A DNA stretch of 64,000 bases from Hofstenia miamia (lineage: Eukaryota > Xenacoelomorpha > Acoela > Hofsteniidae), in the NCBI GenBank assembly GCA_900660155.1, contig CABFPE010000280.1, positions 217,912 to 281,911 of the forward strand, read 5' to 3'. Shown piece after piece: positions 34,030-47,900 of this stretch (position 1 is its first letter; each line of letters starts with the position of its first letter). The notes beneath the pieces are model-generated. The model was not told the DNA's origin. It did no database searches and was given only the letters and a program-made list of their open reading frames with translations. Made by a program: the position numbers and the translations under genes.

Positions 34030-35593
34030 AGTATTTAGTGATTTCTACGGTCCCAATAAACAATAATATCTTTTTCATCATTGCAAATTTCACCATGTTT
34101 TATTGAACCTTTTCACCGATTAGAAGCCCATGTTACTCTCAAATCTCTAATCACCGTTGTTGTAAATGGTTGACTTCGTAGTTTTGACAGACCAGTAACA
34201 TTCAAATCACCATTACTCTATTGCACAACGACTTCTTTATTAAGTTGAGATGTCATCATTTAACAAATTTCTCAAACATACCAAATAATATTTGCCTGGC
34301 GTTTATTATAATGGACAAACTGAAAATTGTTATATATTATTAAATAAAATAGATTTTTACTAAACAAGTGAATGAAACATTAATTTATACATGCAGAGCA
34401 TATAAATATATTTTTGTAATTATACATACCGTTAATATTTCGCTAGAATTTTTTCTCACAACTTGCCTCTTCAGGGCAGCAACACTCTGCGTGTAATCAT
34501 GCAATGCAATATATCGTCGGGCACCCAATGTTAAGCCAATTAGCATGGGCCAATTTCAGGATGACTAATGGCGTTCTGTACGGGGATACGTTGTAAATTA
34601 CAAACTGCAAAGCAATTAAGCTATTTGTGGCACCAGTTTAAGCTTATCAATTGAATGGACGCTAGGCTGTTAATTTTAAAGATCTGTTAATCAGGAGGTC
34701 GAATACCCATTCGAGAAATAAATAGCCTATGCTTAACTGTCTCTTTTTTAGCTTAATCTCGGTGAGTTAGAGGTACTCCTCTATTTTGGGGGCCGCTTTA
34801 TTAGTCCATGAATTCTAAGTGTTTGAAAGGTTTTTTTTAAAAACCATAAAAAACTAAATATACATAATATATATTGCATACATACATACATCGTGTTGAA
34901 TGATCCTATTTAAGTAATGTAATACGTTTTCTGCGATTTCTATTCTGGTATATACTTAAATTATTTATCAAATCAGTGTAATAATTCAAATGAAATGTTT
35001 GACAGTTTACGTGAAAAATGTAATATAGCGGTATATACGCTGTGTCACTGTTTGTACTTGTAATAACATTTGTTTAACTACTAAGGATCTATTAATTGTA
35101 TAGCGAAAATGGAACAACTGCATATAAATGTAACATCTACAGATACTGTTTGTTTGTATAAATATTTCTTAAACTAATTGTATATTTATGCATTAGTTTC
35201 TTTGTGATAATTGTTCTAAATTCTAAAATACTGCACTGTATTCCAATACATCTATTTCGTTAACAACTTCTGAAGATTACAACGTGTGAACTAATTTAAT
35301 CAGAAAAGAATTATAACAAGAAAGAAGAGAACGATTTCCAAGATTTAGATTTTGTACATTTTTGGGCGTAGTAAACGTATTAGGTTTAGATCTTATTTTA
35401 CATGTGTATTTTATATGCTTTATAAGCCAGCTTTATGAGTGGTAAAAATGAGTTAACTTACTTGTATGACTATTGTGAGCAAACAGTAAACATTAAAATA
35501 TTTAGTTAAAATTGCATACAGAGCGTTTTTGAAATAGACATTACATGAATCATCTTGAGGAAGCACATTTAAAAACAAGTAAATCAGCCGAAT
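34030..35593. other. Non-coding stretch with a GC-richer island
   Basis: About 34440-34740 is less AT-rich than its flanks and holds paired homeodomain-like cores (caattagcatgggccaattt). It may be a conserved non-coding element. The rest is AT-rich and featureless. Confidence 0.3.
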
Positions 35594-35616
35594 ATATATA
35601 TATATATATATATATA
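35594..35616. repeat. (TA)n microsatellite beside a single-N join
   Basis: About 11 TA units, then 18 non-repeat bases, then an N at 35635 followed again by a short TA tract. This resembles an imperfect contig join through a TA repeat. Confidence 0.85.
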
Positions 35617-35634
35617 CCAGACTTGTCAACGAGC

Positions 35635-35635
35635 N
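35635..35635. other. Single-N contig join
   Basis: The N lies between ...caacgagc and tatatatgtg. Unlike at 1538 and 12838/13465, I see no clear long flanking duplication. Confidence 0.8.
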
Positions 35636-38514
35636 TATATATGTGTATAAAGTTATAATCTGATTATTGAATACGAAAGGAAGGCCAATAATGAAGATGA
35701 GGATTTCTTAAAAAATGAAGAATTTTTAGAGTTGTGAGTTGTTTCGATGTCAATCAGTCTAATTTAACCTTAAACTTTCTGACATCCTTTTCAAAGTAGA
35801 AACCTTTACAAACATTTTTAAACATTTTTCTGCAAACTTATTAAAAAATGTGGAAATATTCTGACATCTATTAGCGAGTTTGTTCTCACGCAGCGGTGGA
35901 CATTTGCGCTAAAAAATTTTTACTTGCTCGTGCGTTATAACCGTGTATATTTTTTATTGGTGCAACCACAGATTTAAAAAATTCCACTGTCATTTATAGT
36001 TAATATTTAAAATGCGCAAATATATTGATTAAGTTTGAAGTTTAAAATAAATATTAAATTGCAAGGTGGTAATGGTTAACTGAGTATACTATATTCTTAG
36101 TGTTTTGATAGAAATTGCACACGATTATTTCTATCAATTGTTAGGAAACTGTTTACTCTTACTTTGATGAACATATAAAACGTTGAATTAGAGCTGAGAA
36201 ATGTTGTTTTATGATTACCTATCTTCGAATTTTCAACTATGTGAACTCGTTACGCGTTCTCCGAATGATTTTGAAAATGTATTAAATCGCCGTATGACAG
36301 CCAGAAATGAAAGAGCTTGTTCAATGTCTTACTTTTATTAAATATCTTCAATTTATCGAGACTCCATAGTGCGAAAAATTGATTTCCAAATTTTTAACTT
36401 TAAAACAATAAGTTAATTACTACCTTAACATTTCAGCGTAAGTGGAAAACTTGATGTTTCTATAATTATCTTTTGTCTATACGTTAAACGTTATTCTTGC
36501 AATGCTGCAATTTTGTTGAATTAATTAGATTTTTGGCAATGGTCCAACTTGGGACATAGATTTTCACTGTCTAAGATGGAATTGTGATTGAATCGCATGG
36601 GAAATTTATTGTAAATTTTTACTGCTTTGAGAAATTTAGATTTCAAGCATACCTGACAATGCAAACCTCAGAAGCGTAGAGTAAATTCTGGTGCCTTTTA
36701 CCAAATTTTTCTAATTTTGTAATGTACTGAAAATTTTTGTATAGATGATGTGGTTACATTGATGTGTTTTTCTCAAAATGGATCTCAATTGACAATAATA
36801 TTTTAGTCTTAATTATTTGTTTGTTCCAGAAAGTATTTTAGTTTAAGTATTTTTCATTCAAATATTAATGATATAACAATTTCTAATATGAATTTAGCTC
36901 TATCTCTACCCTTTGCGACAAGTCGTTTAGTAAAGTTTTGACCCATTTTTAAACTGTTGCAAATGCAAGGAGGTTTCTGTTCTTCAGTTCTTTACATTGA
37001 AAAACCGTGCACTTAATGTTGTTTTAACTATAGATATTGAGTAAATAATGTATAGAACAATATGTAGAAAAGGTTGGCTATATTATTCCCTTTCAACGCT
37101 CGTTTAACTTATTAATTAACTGATGAACAATCGCGCATGAATGTTTTACAGTGGTGGAGAAAATCAATAAATATTAAAGTAAATCTCCTTGTTTTTAAAT
37201 TTTGACATTAATTAATAAATTGCTACCCAGCATCTAGTTTGTAGTCACGCAGCGACCTGTCATTCCCAATCACTCAACTCCCTTCACTCTGTCTTACTTT
37301 TTAGGCATGCATCTTGAAAATGGATAAGACTAAAATACACGTATATCTCAGTGTGGTTACCCATCACTCTGGCATATCTTCTTCCATTTAAGTGAATTAC
37401 GTTTTTGGAAAATTTCTTGTGCATAGAATATTTTTAATTTCACAATTTTTAATGCCTTAGTGAGTAATATTAAAAAAAGTAATTTTATTTAATGAGATCT
37501 TTGAATTGTGTATGATCTTTGGCCTTAAGTCGCTTAGTTGAATAGTTTTTTTGGTAAATTGTGACGTTGAGTGTCATCCTGTATATTTTCTAGCCACTGG
37601 CCATTAATGAGTGGAGAAGGGGGTGTTGTAATTTCGCTGCCATGCACAATTCGTCACACGCACTAACGCCTCGTCTAAACAACGGTCTCGTGCATATTTT
37701 GACATTTGGACGCTCTCGTTTTAAGATCGTGTCATTGGAGATTTGAATTTGACAGATGCCTGACTTAATCAATTAAATAATAGTTCTTGACGTTAGGTAA
37801 CTTCATTAGGCAGGCGCAGTTAATTGCTACCAGCCATGGGGGTCCTTATCCGACGATGACAAATTAACTTGATTAAATTTTTATATCTGAAAGTAACGCC
37901 GGCTGTTTTATCTCCTTTTCAGCTAACGCCATTCATGCTCTTCCTTCTCAAATTATTTTACATTGTTTCTTCAATTCATTTCATATCTTCCAATTTGCCT
38001 GTTTTTTATTTCCCACATGGTAAACAACTTTTGTTTACGATGTTACACTGTTTCTTTCCAATTCCGCACTAACAATAACTCATTCCTTCCCCTATTAATT
38101 AATGACTTTTTTTCACTTTCTGTCACTGTGTTTTGATAGAAATCATTTCGAGATTAATATTTATATTTTAAAATATATTGTTGTTTTACATAATGTAAAA
38201 TTAATATAAAATTACTACTGTGTATAAATATTAATGTTTTTATGGATTTAAGGGTCTTGCTTTGGAGAATTACTACCATAATTTCAATGAGTAATTTCGA
38301 GTCCGCATGAATTAATAATTTTTGCGAAAATGTTATATTTTATTGCTTTAACCTCTGAACAATTTTATATGTTTATATTAACCGAGTTCTACAGCATTTT
38401 TACTTCAGAACATCAATTAATATATAACTTTATGCCTCAGGAGGCATGCAATAATAGGAGCATTGCGATGTAAAGGATTGTAGGGGAGCTTCTCAGGCGA
38501 GGGTTCAATTAAAA
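35636..38514. other. Non-coding stretch with a GC-richer island
   Basis: Mostly AT-rich. About 37580-37930 stands out by base composition and motifs such as the mirrored cactggccattaatgagtg (37596-37614) and cagttaattgctacc. No coding gene is recognisable; it is a candidate regulatory element. Confidence 0.3.
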
Positions 38515-38766
38515 CATTATATGAAGTTGCGGATTTTTGAGTAAAAAATATTTTTAGTGGTAAAAACTATTTTTTTCAAAAAACTTTTGTGCTTTCTTGA
38601 ATAAAAGGATCTTAGAAATACTAGTTCTCACCTTAAAGTTTTTGTGGAGAACCTCATAAATGTTTGAGCCTTTTGCAAGAGGTGCCAAGAAATAATAGTT
38701 TTACACTAGGTATAGGAAAAAGGTTGAACCTCGCCCCTTTCAATATTTTTTAAGTCCAAGCCTGGA
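38515..38766 (+). repeat. Dispersed ~250-bp repeat, copy B
   Basis: Shares its 5' block with copy A (27238-27460). A block caccttaaagtttttgtgga followed by acctcat(a/c)ta-like sequence is shared with copy C (52511-52789). The 3' block cgcccctttcaatatttttt then agtccaagcc is shared with copy A. Confidence 0.6.
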
Positions 38767-41639
38767 ACTTCTCACTCTGTCTTTTCAATATTAGTGAATA
38801 CTACCCGTTTTTTAAAATCCAGTTATCTCTCGAAATCTGTCATTCGATTTTCCCTCAGTTCGTTGTCGTAAAACGTGATCATATTTCTCAAAATTCTGAG
38901 CAAAGACTAGAAAATGTAACAATTTGATTGTTTGCATGCATACGTGAGCTTGAAGTTTGCTGATTTAATTTTTTGGACAAACAAACGAAGTACAGTAGTT
39001 CACGAATATTAACAGCTTTATGTTACACATGTTGCCAGTTTATCAACTGCAAACAACCAATAAAAATGCAATTAAAGCATCTATAGTGCAGCAATAGTTC
39101 AGTGTTCTCTACATAAAATTTTACAATGTTATTATTACTGGCGTAGATCCTTGGGGACAGGAGATCCCCCTAAGAATATATGGACATAAAAAATTACATC
39201 CAATTTTGTAAATTTAAACGAGTATATAAGCAAATGAATAAAAAGTTTCAGTTGTGTACAAGAAACACATCTTTTCAGTGAGGATTTCTATTTTGAATTC
39301 CTCGCTAGAAATTTCTAATTATTGTAATGCACGGAGACAGTACTTTCTGATGTAACAAAACGTGCATCGTATCTTCATAAACTTCGATGCAGATTTTTTC
39401 GGTGATCGATATTTTTTTCTGTAATTCCTATGAATTTTGACCTTATAGTCACAATGTTTGTTATAATTAATCCTAACAGCAAATTTACTTCTTTTGTTTG
39501 CCAGTTATGGAGATATTTATCTGAAAATTTGTTGCTGCCTTTCACTCTTAGTGCGTATCTGATTTTATTGTGCTATGCTCATTTTGTACTTAAAAAACCA
39601 AAGAATTGAATAAATGATTACAAATTAGACTTCCCCGTCGCAATGAAAAATAATCGCATCGATTTTCAAAAGCCCGCATCACCTATCATCGTACATTTTA
39701 TCATTTTAGTTTTTAATTTTCTTGCAGAATATTACATTTTTTAACTCAAAAAAATAATGATGTTGGAAACCTGAAATGGGAAGGGGCACTCCGGAGTGCC
39801 TCTTCCTGGATGCACACTGTTCATGGAATGTAATTTATGAACCCACCCGAAACTTTTTTGGAATTGATAGTTGATGCACAACCCATATATGCATGCTCAC
39901 TGCTCATGTAATGTATGGGTTTCTAAAATTTTATTCGTATAATTATCGAAAACATCACATAATTTACTTTTTTGAAGAATTCGCTACTCCAAAAAAATTG
40001 GTGAGAATTAGCACTATTGGCAACCGTCACAATTGAAGCACCATTTGTTTTTCTGCTTAAACAAGGTTGTGTTTGATTGAAATTTCGCGATCAATGTTAT
40101 ATACTGTACATATTATTCTCGGAAAATTTAAAGATTTTAACAGTTCGTTCATACAAAGAATAAGGAATATTGATAAATTTCATTTTATAACATTAAAAAT
40201 GTTTATAAGTTAGTACAGTGAGGATTGGCCGTTTTTTGAGATGGAAGATTGAGTTTTGAAGAGGAATTTGCCATCCAAGTTTACGAAATAAACTTTTTAA
40301 TTTAATTAGTTTATACTCTTATCATAAGAATTTGTATTTTTTAGAAAAAGAATGCCTTTGTTGAAAAAATTATTTTTCAATTAGTGGTTGATTTCATTGG
40401 AGAGCGTTTGTTATTGGGGGTATGCTTCTTCAATATCATTATATAAATTAAGTGTTTTGTCAAAGATTATGTTTTCATATTAAAATAGTTTTTAATTTAG
40501 CTAAGTACCTGGGTGTAGTTTTTTTTAATTGCACTTTTTCAAGTGAGCATCTCCCACCACTTTACTAAATTAATAAATGATCGTAAACCGCGCTACTGAC
40601 GTGGACTCGTCCATGCGTGAAAGCAGTAAACATCTTTTATTAAATTATGCTACCACTGACACAAGCGAAATTCGATGTCTAAAAACGTTTCCTTAGAACG
40701 GATTTGTCAATGCGGAAAGTTGATCGCCGTATCTTGTTTAACTCCGCGCATTTTTAGAGTAGGCTTATGCGGGCGCTGAAATTGTATACTTTAATGCACT
40801 TCGTGTTTACGTGAAATTGAATCCCGCTGCATTTTTTTCAAACAAAGAACAGAAATTCATAGATACATACAACGTGACAGTTTCAAATACAAGGACAATT
40901 CTCCCTTTATGCCTGTCAAATGATGATTTTAAAGTATACATTTTGTCTGATGTTTTTTCCTTCCCTCGCGTAACCTTTCTCCTCACAACTTTTTTCATTT
41001 TAAAAACCCTCCTTGCTGTAACTATTTTGCATCTTGAAATCATTCTTCAACCCACATTTTGGCCTCACAGATGCAAATATTCCAATATTTATTGGATTTG
41101 ATCCTTTAGCATATATTGATAAATTAAACATTTTATTGCACAAGTTCTTGAACATTTTTTCTTGCAAATATTTCATAATGAAATTTCATATATCAGACGC
41201 CTTAGAGCGTATTGTATGATTTTGTGGGAATAATTTCGCTTTCATACTACAATTTTTAACTTATCCTGTCATCGTACCTTATTGAATTAGTAATTTTCTA
41301 TCATTGAATCAAGAATAAAACGACACCGTTTCAAAGCAATTACTTTTATCAATGTTTGATTTTTTAAAATTTTTAAAAAATATACATTAATAAGTTTATA
41401 AAAAATTATTCTAGTTATCCTTGCTAAAAATATATGTTGTTGAATTTTTTCATTAAAATACGATAAAAACATTATTTTAAATGCTCATTAGAAAATGCGA
41501 TACTGTTTGAAGTAAATTTGAAAGTTATTTAAACTGTTTTAATTTTTTAACTAAATTGTAAAAATGTGATAGTGTGCGACCAAACCTAACTTGAAATTGT
41601 TGGTTAATTTATTCTGAAAAAGTTCAATTGCGTCTGCGT
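38767..41639. other. Non-coding stretch
   Basis: No credible gene. It contains a repeat terminus near 39137-39172 resembling (inverted) the sequence near 4930-4965, and a perfect palindrome at 39785-39800. At about 40580-40760 the base composition is richer in G and C. The overlapping frames at 40807-41101 on both strands are unrecognised. Confidence 0.4.
39785..39800. repeat. Perfect 16-bp palindrome
   Basis: GGCACTCCGGAGTGCC, extended imperfectly by ggaagg on the left and tcttcc on the right. It is conspicuously GC-rich for this window. Confidence 0.85.
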
Positions 41640-41935
41640 GTAGGAGAGGAATGTTTGCTGAAGGTGGATGTGCTGTGTGTGCTTAGAAGAAACATTAATA
41701 TGCATTAAATCTGCGAGTGACTTTGCTCAGTATCAGTTGATTAAGAATTCACGTTGGGCCATGGTGTTGATAGCTCTCTACGCACAAAGCATCCCTACGA
41801 ATCGGGCGGGCGATAAGCACGCGCCTATCTCTTGGCGTATGTCACGTACTAATGCAGGTGGCCATTGTTCCATCGTTTGCTTTACCATGCCAATCATTAG
41901 TCCACCAGTCGCGGTAATAAGTCGAAAAGACAGAT
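41640..41935. promoter_or_regulatory. Candidate conserved non-coding element with a Sox site
   Basis: A roughly 300-bp island richer in G and C than its surroundings. It contains the exact SoxB consensus CCATTGTTC at 41862-41870 and a POU/homeodomain-like palindromic stretch attaatatgcattaaat near 41695-41710. A 95-codon open frame (41668-41955, plus) overlaps it but has no recognisable domain. Enhancer activity, perhaps autoregulation of the neighbouring Sox gene, is inference. Confidence 0.3.
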
Positions 41936-44900
41936 TTTTAATTAATATGCTCTAATCTAATTTTCCCATTTCTTTATAAAAATCAACGTCTTTATATTCC
42001 CTTACAATCCTCAACTTTCTTTAATTAGTTTATCATTATTTCATATTTCCCTAATATTTTCAAGAAATATCATTCTTCATTACAATTCATTCATATTTCT
42101 AACAATTTAAATTTTTCATTGTGACTGACTTTGTTACCACAAATAATTCAATTACCTAAAGAAAGTCGGTTTTCTTGGATAATTTATCCCGGCTCTTAGC
42201 ATGCCTTGATTATTTTTTTAGTCATTGAAAACGCGGATTTATTTTTTAGCGCCTATTTGAAAATGTTCTACTCAACCTTATCCAATTTAACAGATTTTCG
42301 TCAAAACCGTACCTCCTTAATACCCCTCTCTGCACAAGGAATTGCTTAGAGTAAAAATTTTGAGAGAATATCAACTGAATGCTACAGTCCTTTTTTGTAA
42401 CTGTTAACTTGAAATTTAGTACTTTTCTCAGGTCTTTGTTAATGATTCAATCGCTTATTAGCAACACTGCTAAAAATAAAAGTCCCAGATAGTTTGTATT
42501 TGAAATAAGACGTGATGAAATTGAATGGGTATGCAAGAATAGAAAGCTATTTTCGAAATCAATGCCTTGCAGGTTTCAGAAGCAGCCGAAAAGCTAGTTC
42601 TAAATATGTTTACCATACTATTCAATTTTCTGTCAACCAATTTAGTCTAATTGCTTGCAAAGTGTATTTTTATCCAAAAGTGTTATTTATGTTGTTAAAT
42701 TTTAGGATTGATTGTGGACATTGTTTGCAAAACCAATTCTATAACACCGTACTATGAATTGTGGAATTTTCTTATTAAAGAACGCTTATGTATACCAAAG
42801 AGGTGATACAATATGTAAAGTAATTAAACTGGTATACTCTCCAGCTATAGAAGCAATAAGACTGCTTTAACCATTTCATTTTTTGGGAAGCACTTAAATG
42901 TACGTGAGATATTTTTTATTGTGATTTTAGAGGGAAAAGAGAATTTAAATAATGGCTTTGACTACAATTAAATATTTCCTCCTAAAATTGGAAAATTTTA
43001 TAAAGCAACCACCACAAAACAATTTTTTAGTTCTTATATTGGCGTTTGTTAGTGATTGGAACCTCTAGATGTAAGTTGTGCCACGATTATGCTGGAAGTA
43101 GTCAGTCAAATTTACAAAAATTTAAATTTTACTGAATTTTGAATTATTTTCCAATTTTGCAGAACTTTCTTTTGCCTCTTTCAGTGTTTTCAGATTTAAT
43201 ATGAAATAATCGTTAAGTTAGTTTTTAAAAAAATGAATCCTTATCTTTACTTTGCAAAAGTTATGGACCTTTTCTATGATTCGTATTATTGGTTGTGTTT
43301 AGAAATGTTATATACTGTTTTGTCCTTATTTTCGATGAATTTTATCCAAACCAATTATGAAATTTGAAAATCCTTTGTAAATGTAAACATTTGAGTAAAC
43401 GTTTCTCAGAAGCTGATTTTTGTAAATCTAAAGCAACAACTAATTTCAACTATTTCGCTTTCTGTAAATAGAATACCCAAGCAAACGCGAAAAAAGATTT
43501 CATTACTAGTTCAATTATGAGCGTTTTTTATGAAAACATCACAGGTTTTCTCTAACATTTAGTCATTTGAGCACAAACAGGATGCGCATGGGCGCGGTTT
43601 TAAACTTTCTAGTTTCAAACGGACTACGGCTAATCCGGGAAGATTTTATTGCATGCCTAGAGAAAACTCAAGTCCGATTTCAACTCATGAGAAACTTTAG
43701 TTAGTAGAAGACAGGATTAATCTTTTCGATTTTAACCAATTCTTTTAAATGGGTAAGAGAATTTACCGCTTGTTTTTCAGAATTTGCCTTAAATCTTGTG
43801 ATATATTTCTTTAACATGTGCGTGCAGTACTCGTTAAGGGACATTTGAGTGGAATGGCACTAGTAGGTGTTTAGTCCCAATTATATTATGATATCGTGTA
43901 TAGTAAGTTTAATTAACGTCATGTGTGAGCAGCACTCGACCTGTGAATGAGGTGTGACCTGGATCTGATAGCTGTTAATTAAGTACTTGCATTGCTTTCC
44001 GCCACTGATTTTGGTCGAGTGTTTCTAATCAACTGCGATCTCTTTCCTTTATTAACGACGCCCAATGACTTAATTAAGCAGTTCCCACCAAACTCTCATT
44101 ATCCATCCATATTTTTCTATACAATTCTTTCGATGTATATGGCCCCGAAAAGCTTCAGACGACGTGCTTAACAAAGTAAAATAGTCATTTTTCAACTTAT
44201 CACCAGAATTTAACTGTCATGTGAATTCATAGCTCATGTTAAGGCGTGTTTTGCGGGCTCATCAACAAAAATGACGATTGAAATTTATTAAATGTAAGAC
44301 TTAAAATTAGCTTAAAAGATTGTGTATTTCCAATTAATGACGTTAATATCAAAATCTGTAATGTAAGCAACATTTCTTCAAATTTTAAAGCGTTAGTATG
44401 ACTTAATATAGAAAATCTAATTTTCCTTATCTTCCTATAATTTACATGAGATGTGTAAAAATGAAATGTTTGATAAAGTTTCATACAAAGTTCACAATGA
44501 ATTAATAAATCTTACTGCTGAAAATTGATGACTTTGCTTTTTTTGAAAATAAGATTGGTGAATTGTCTAAAGCTATTGTGGGAATAAGACAGGTGATTTA
44601 ATTGGGATACCACAAATAGTATCGATTTGATAGTGTTAAAAACTTATTTCATTATATTTATGTCTAAAAAGCACGAATTGTGATGCGTTTACACTTTGGT
44701 TTCAATTTTTGTTTTGCAATGCGTTCTTTAATTTATGAACTTCAACTGATCAAGCTGAGTGGATAATTGCATTGAAGAGAAGTCAAAAGTACATATCTTT
44801 ATTCACTTTTCAACAATCACTATCTTGAGTGTACATCGCTAAGTCATCAATAAATTAGTTACATACTTCATTGTAATTGTTTTCAGTCACGGTAATCTCA

Positions 44901-47900
44901 ACTTTCACTGTGTTTTTTTGAGATGTGATCAATATTTATTATTTTTGTCAACATTTATATTCGAAAAATAATTGTCAGTACAATAAAAAATCTATATCGT
45001 GTCTTTACTGCAGGATGCGTACGCTGCCATTCAAAAGAATTACTTCAACTATTCACGATGTTATCCTTAGTTTGTTAGCGTATTTTTGCTATCGTTTAGT
45101 TCTGAATGGAGTTTTCTTATCTTGAAAATATAGACCACTCATTGTGTGAAGTCGTTTGTCGAGTTAGTGAATATTTTTTATCTTTCTAGACCTATTAAGT
45201 GAGTTCGCATATAAGAATTGTTCTTCACCTGCTGTTCATTGTCCTATGTAGGCTTTTACTATTCTCTATCATATTTGTATTACGAAAATTTACGTCTTTT
45301 CTTTTGAAGATTCAACCTAAGGTAATACTTGTCAAACAATTGGTAGCATGAACAATAAAATGAGGTAGTAGTGATCATTCACAGTGAGCTATATTTACGT
45401 GAGTCATTTTTTGGCATATTTGTCAATTGTAATGAGATTACTGGTTAATTACTTCATTAAATCACTATTATCACTGTTTCATGTCTTATTGGACTTTCTT
45501 AGTATCTGATAAAATTAAGAAGTCTTCGGTCCTTGTTATGTGATTATTTTTACTTTAAATGCTATTGTTTTTATTATGTAAGTTTAGTATTGCAATAGTC
45601 GTTATTAAATATTTGTCTATCGCTGTAATTTCTTTTTTGCAATTAATTGGCCAGTTGATTTCTCTAGAGTGGTTGCTGTACCTTTTGTTTCACTTAAAAA
45701 TAATTGATTCCCTATGGTCACAAATGTTGACATTACGTGAACAACGCCGTCTCATTAACTGAATTTTTGGTGGCCCTTTTTTATTTGTTATTTAATTCAA
45801 AACTTAAATCTTCAATATTAAGCAAACGAAACAAATATCAGACTTTGATGGAGGCCTAAATTTTGATATGAAGATTTAGTTAAACCCTGCATTTTTTATT
45901 AGCATTAGCACTACAACCGATCGTTCACATGTAGAATTCTGTTAGGTTGTCTTGCATTCTACCTTTGGAATTTTCCTGCTCATGTATGTACCATAACAAT
46001 GACAGTTCAATACATTTCCAGTTTAGAAAATGGTCTGAATTCGTTGACAAGAAATTAATGAACAACTACCAAATAGTTCTTTATGAAAAATTTGTTTTCC
46101 ACAGAATTACATCCTTCCAAATTTACTTTACTACTAATATCTAAAAGCGCACATACCATAGTTTGTGAACTATTTAAAGTTTGAAGAAAATTTTGGAATT
46201 AAATGCTAAGTATTATTTTTAGTGTAAGTTTGCTTGTAGGTTATTAAAAGTTGATAAAATGCTGTTTGCTTTTGAAATGTGCGGGGGTAGCACTTGTAGT
46301 TTTAAATTTTAATTCTTTTGGAGCCAGACAACAAGGTAACTTTGACCATAGGATGTGTATCAATTAATATTGATTGCGCAATGGAGAATATCCTCATGGC
46401 TTAATTGCCGCAGATCGTTTGCAACATCATGCTACAGTTGCACTTACACCTGTGCGCATTAATATCCAATCACTTTACAAGCGTTAGAATGATTTATGAA
46501 TCCTACTTCAATCAGCTGAACTATGAGTAATTTTTAATACCCCCTATAATATCCATTCTCAAATCAAACGGTTAAAATTAAGTCACCTAAAGCCATCATA
46601 ATAATATAGGACTTATGTCACTAATAAAATTTTCTTTACTCAAATCACCTGCCAGTTCGTACTGAGACTATTTTAGCGTTCGTCAGAGTTCTCAATACTT
46701 CCTAAATACCATTTTCAGGATTTTTCAAAGTTGTTTTTGTAATTTGATTTCAAGGTTTTTTAATTTACCTAGGACTTATTTTAGTTGATTAAAAGTTCAG
46801 TGTCACTCAATCATTTGACTAAAAGTATTGATTTATAATTGTTTATCATTGCAATAATCTTTTCAAAATTTTTGTAGTTTTAGAGACACCAAAGATTTAT
46901 TCAATGCTTGAAATTGTATTCTTTTATTGGTCTCTTCACAAACCTTGGTTCACACAAAACCTTATCGTTAGCAGTATTAGATTAGCAAGTCTTAATGAAT
47001 TTTCTTATGTTCTTCCAGTCTAATTTGTTTATCATCATTCAATTTTTTTCACTGTTCACATTGATTCTCGCAATTTTTCACTATTTTTAAAAAGGCCATC
47101 ATAATTCTTTATTATTTTTTCCAAAGTTGTTATATATTTGCACATTAAAATCACTGAAAAATGAACTTAGGATTTCTCTGGAGTGTTATCATCTCTAAAA
47201 TATATAATTTTATTTCATGATTTGCAGGTTTCCTTTATGTAGACATTATGTGTAGTGGAAGAGATTTTACACTTTCTGCAGTGTATATAGGTAGAGATAT
47301 TGAGGGGAAGGATGAAGTTTGTCGCACTCAGCAGTAGAAACTCTTGTGGATTTAAAGTTGCTTTTAAAATGTTCAACTCTCGTTGATATAGCTGGGTGTG
47401 GATTTTTTCTTGTGCATCCTGGATGGTAATAAATTTCTAATTTAAGTCGCCTCAAATCCTGGTCGAGTGTACGATATTAATTTCTTGAGTGAAGGGGCAT
47501 TAACGTGGAATTATTAATTTCCCACCTGTGTTTTAATAAAATACTCGCACATGTCATCGGTGGGCCCGAGAAACGACATGCTAAATAATGTACCATTATT
47601 GCGATTTAATCTTGTTAAATGTCCACGCACTCGATATCGTGTCTTGCTATTATTTATTAATGTCTTTATTATATTCTCATGTGGCGTGTCAACACTCATT
47701 TTTATTCCTTCATCATTTATTCGTCTGCCAATTCCAGAAGAGCGATGCAAATTTATTTTTATTTACACTAACTCTTCATCTCTAATTTAGTTTTTTAATT
47801 AAACTTAAGTAATTACTTTAACTTCTTTTATTTCACTACAGTTTTTAATTCTTGATAAAAAATTTATGTACTCATTCGAGAACAGTTTTTAATCAAAATG

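Noticed and set aside
41668-41955. 95-codon frame in a GC-richer island
   Set aside because: It overlaps the Sox-site island and shows no protein family features.
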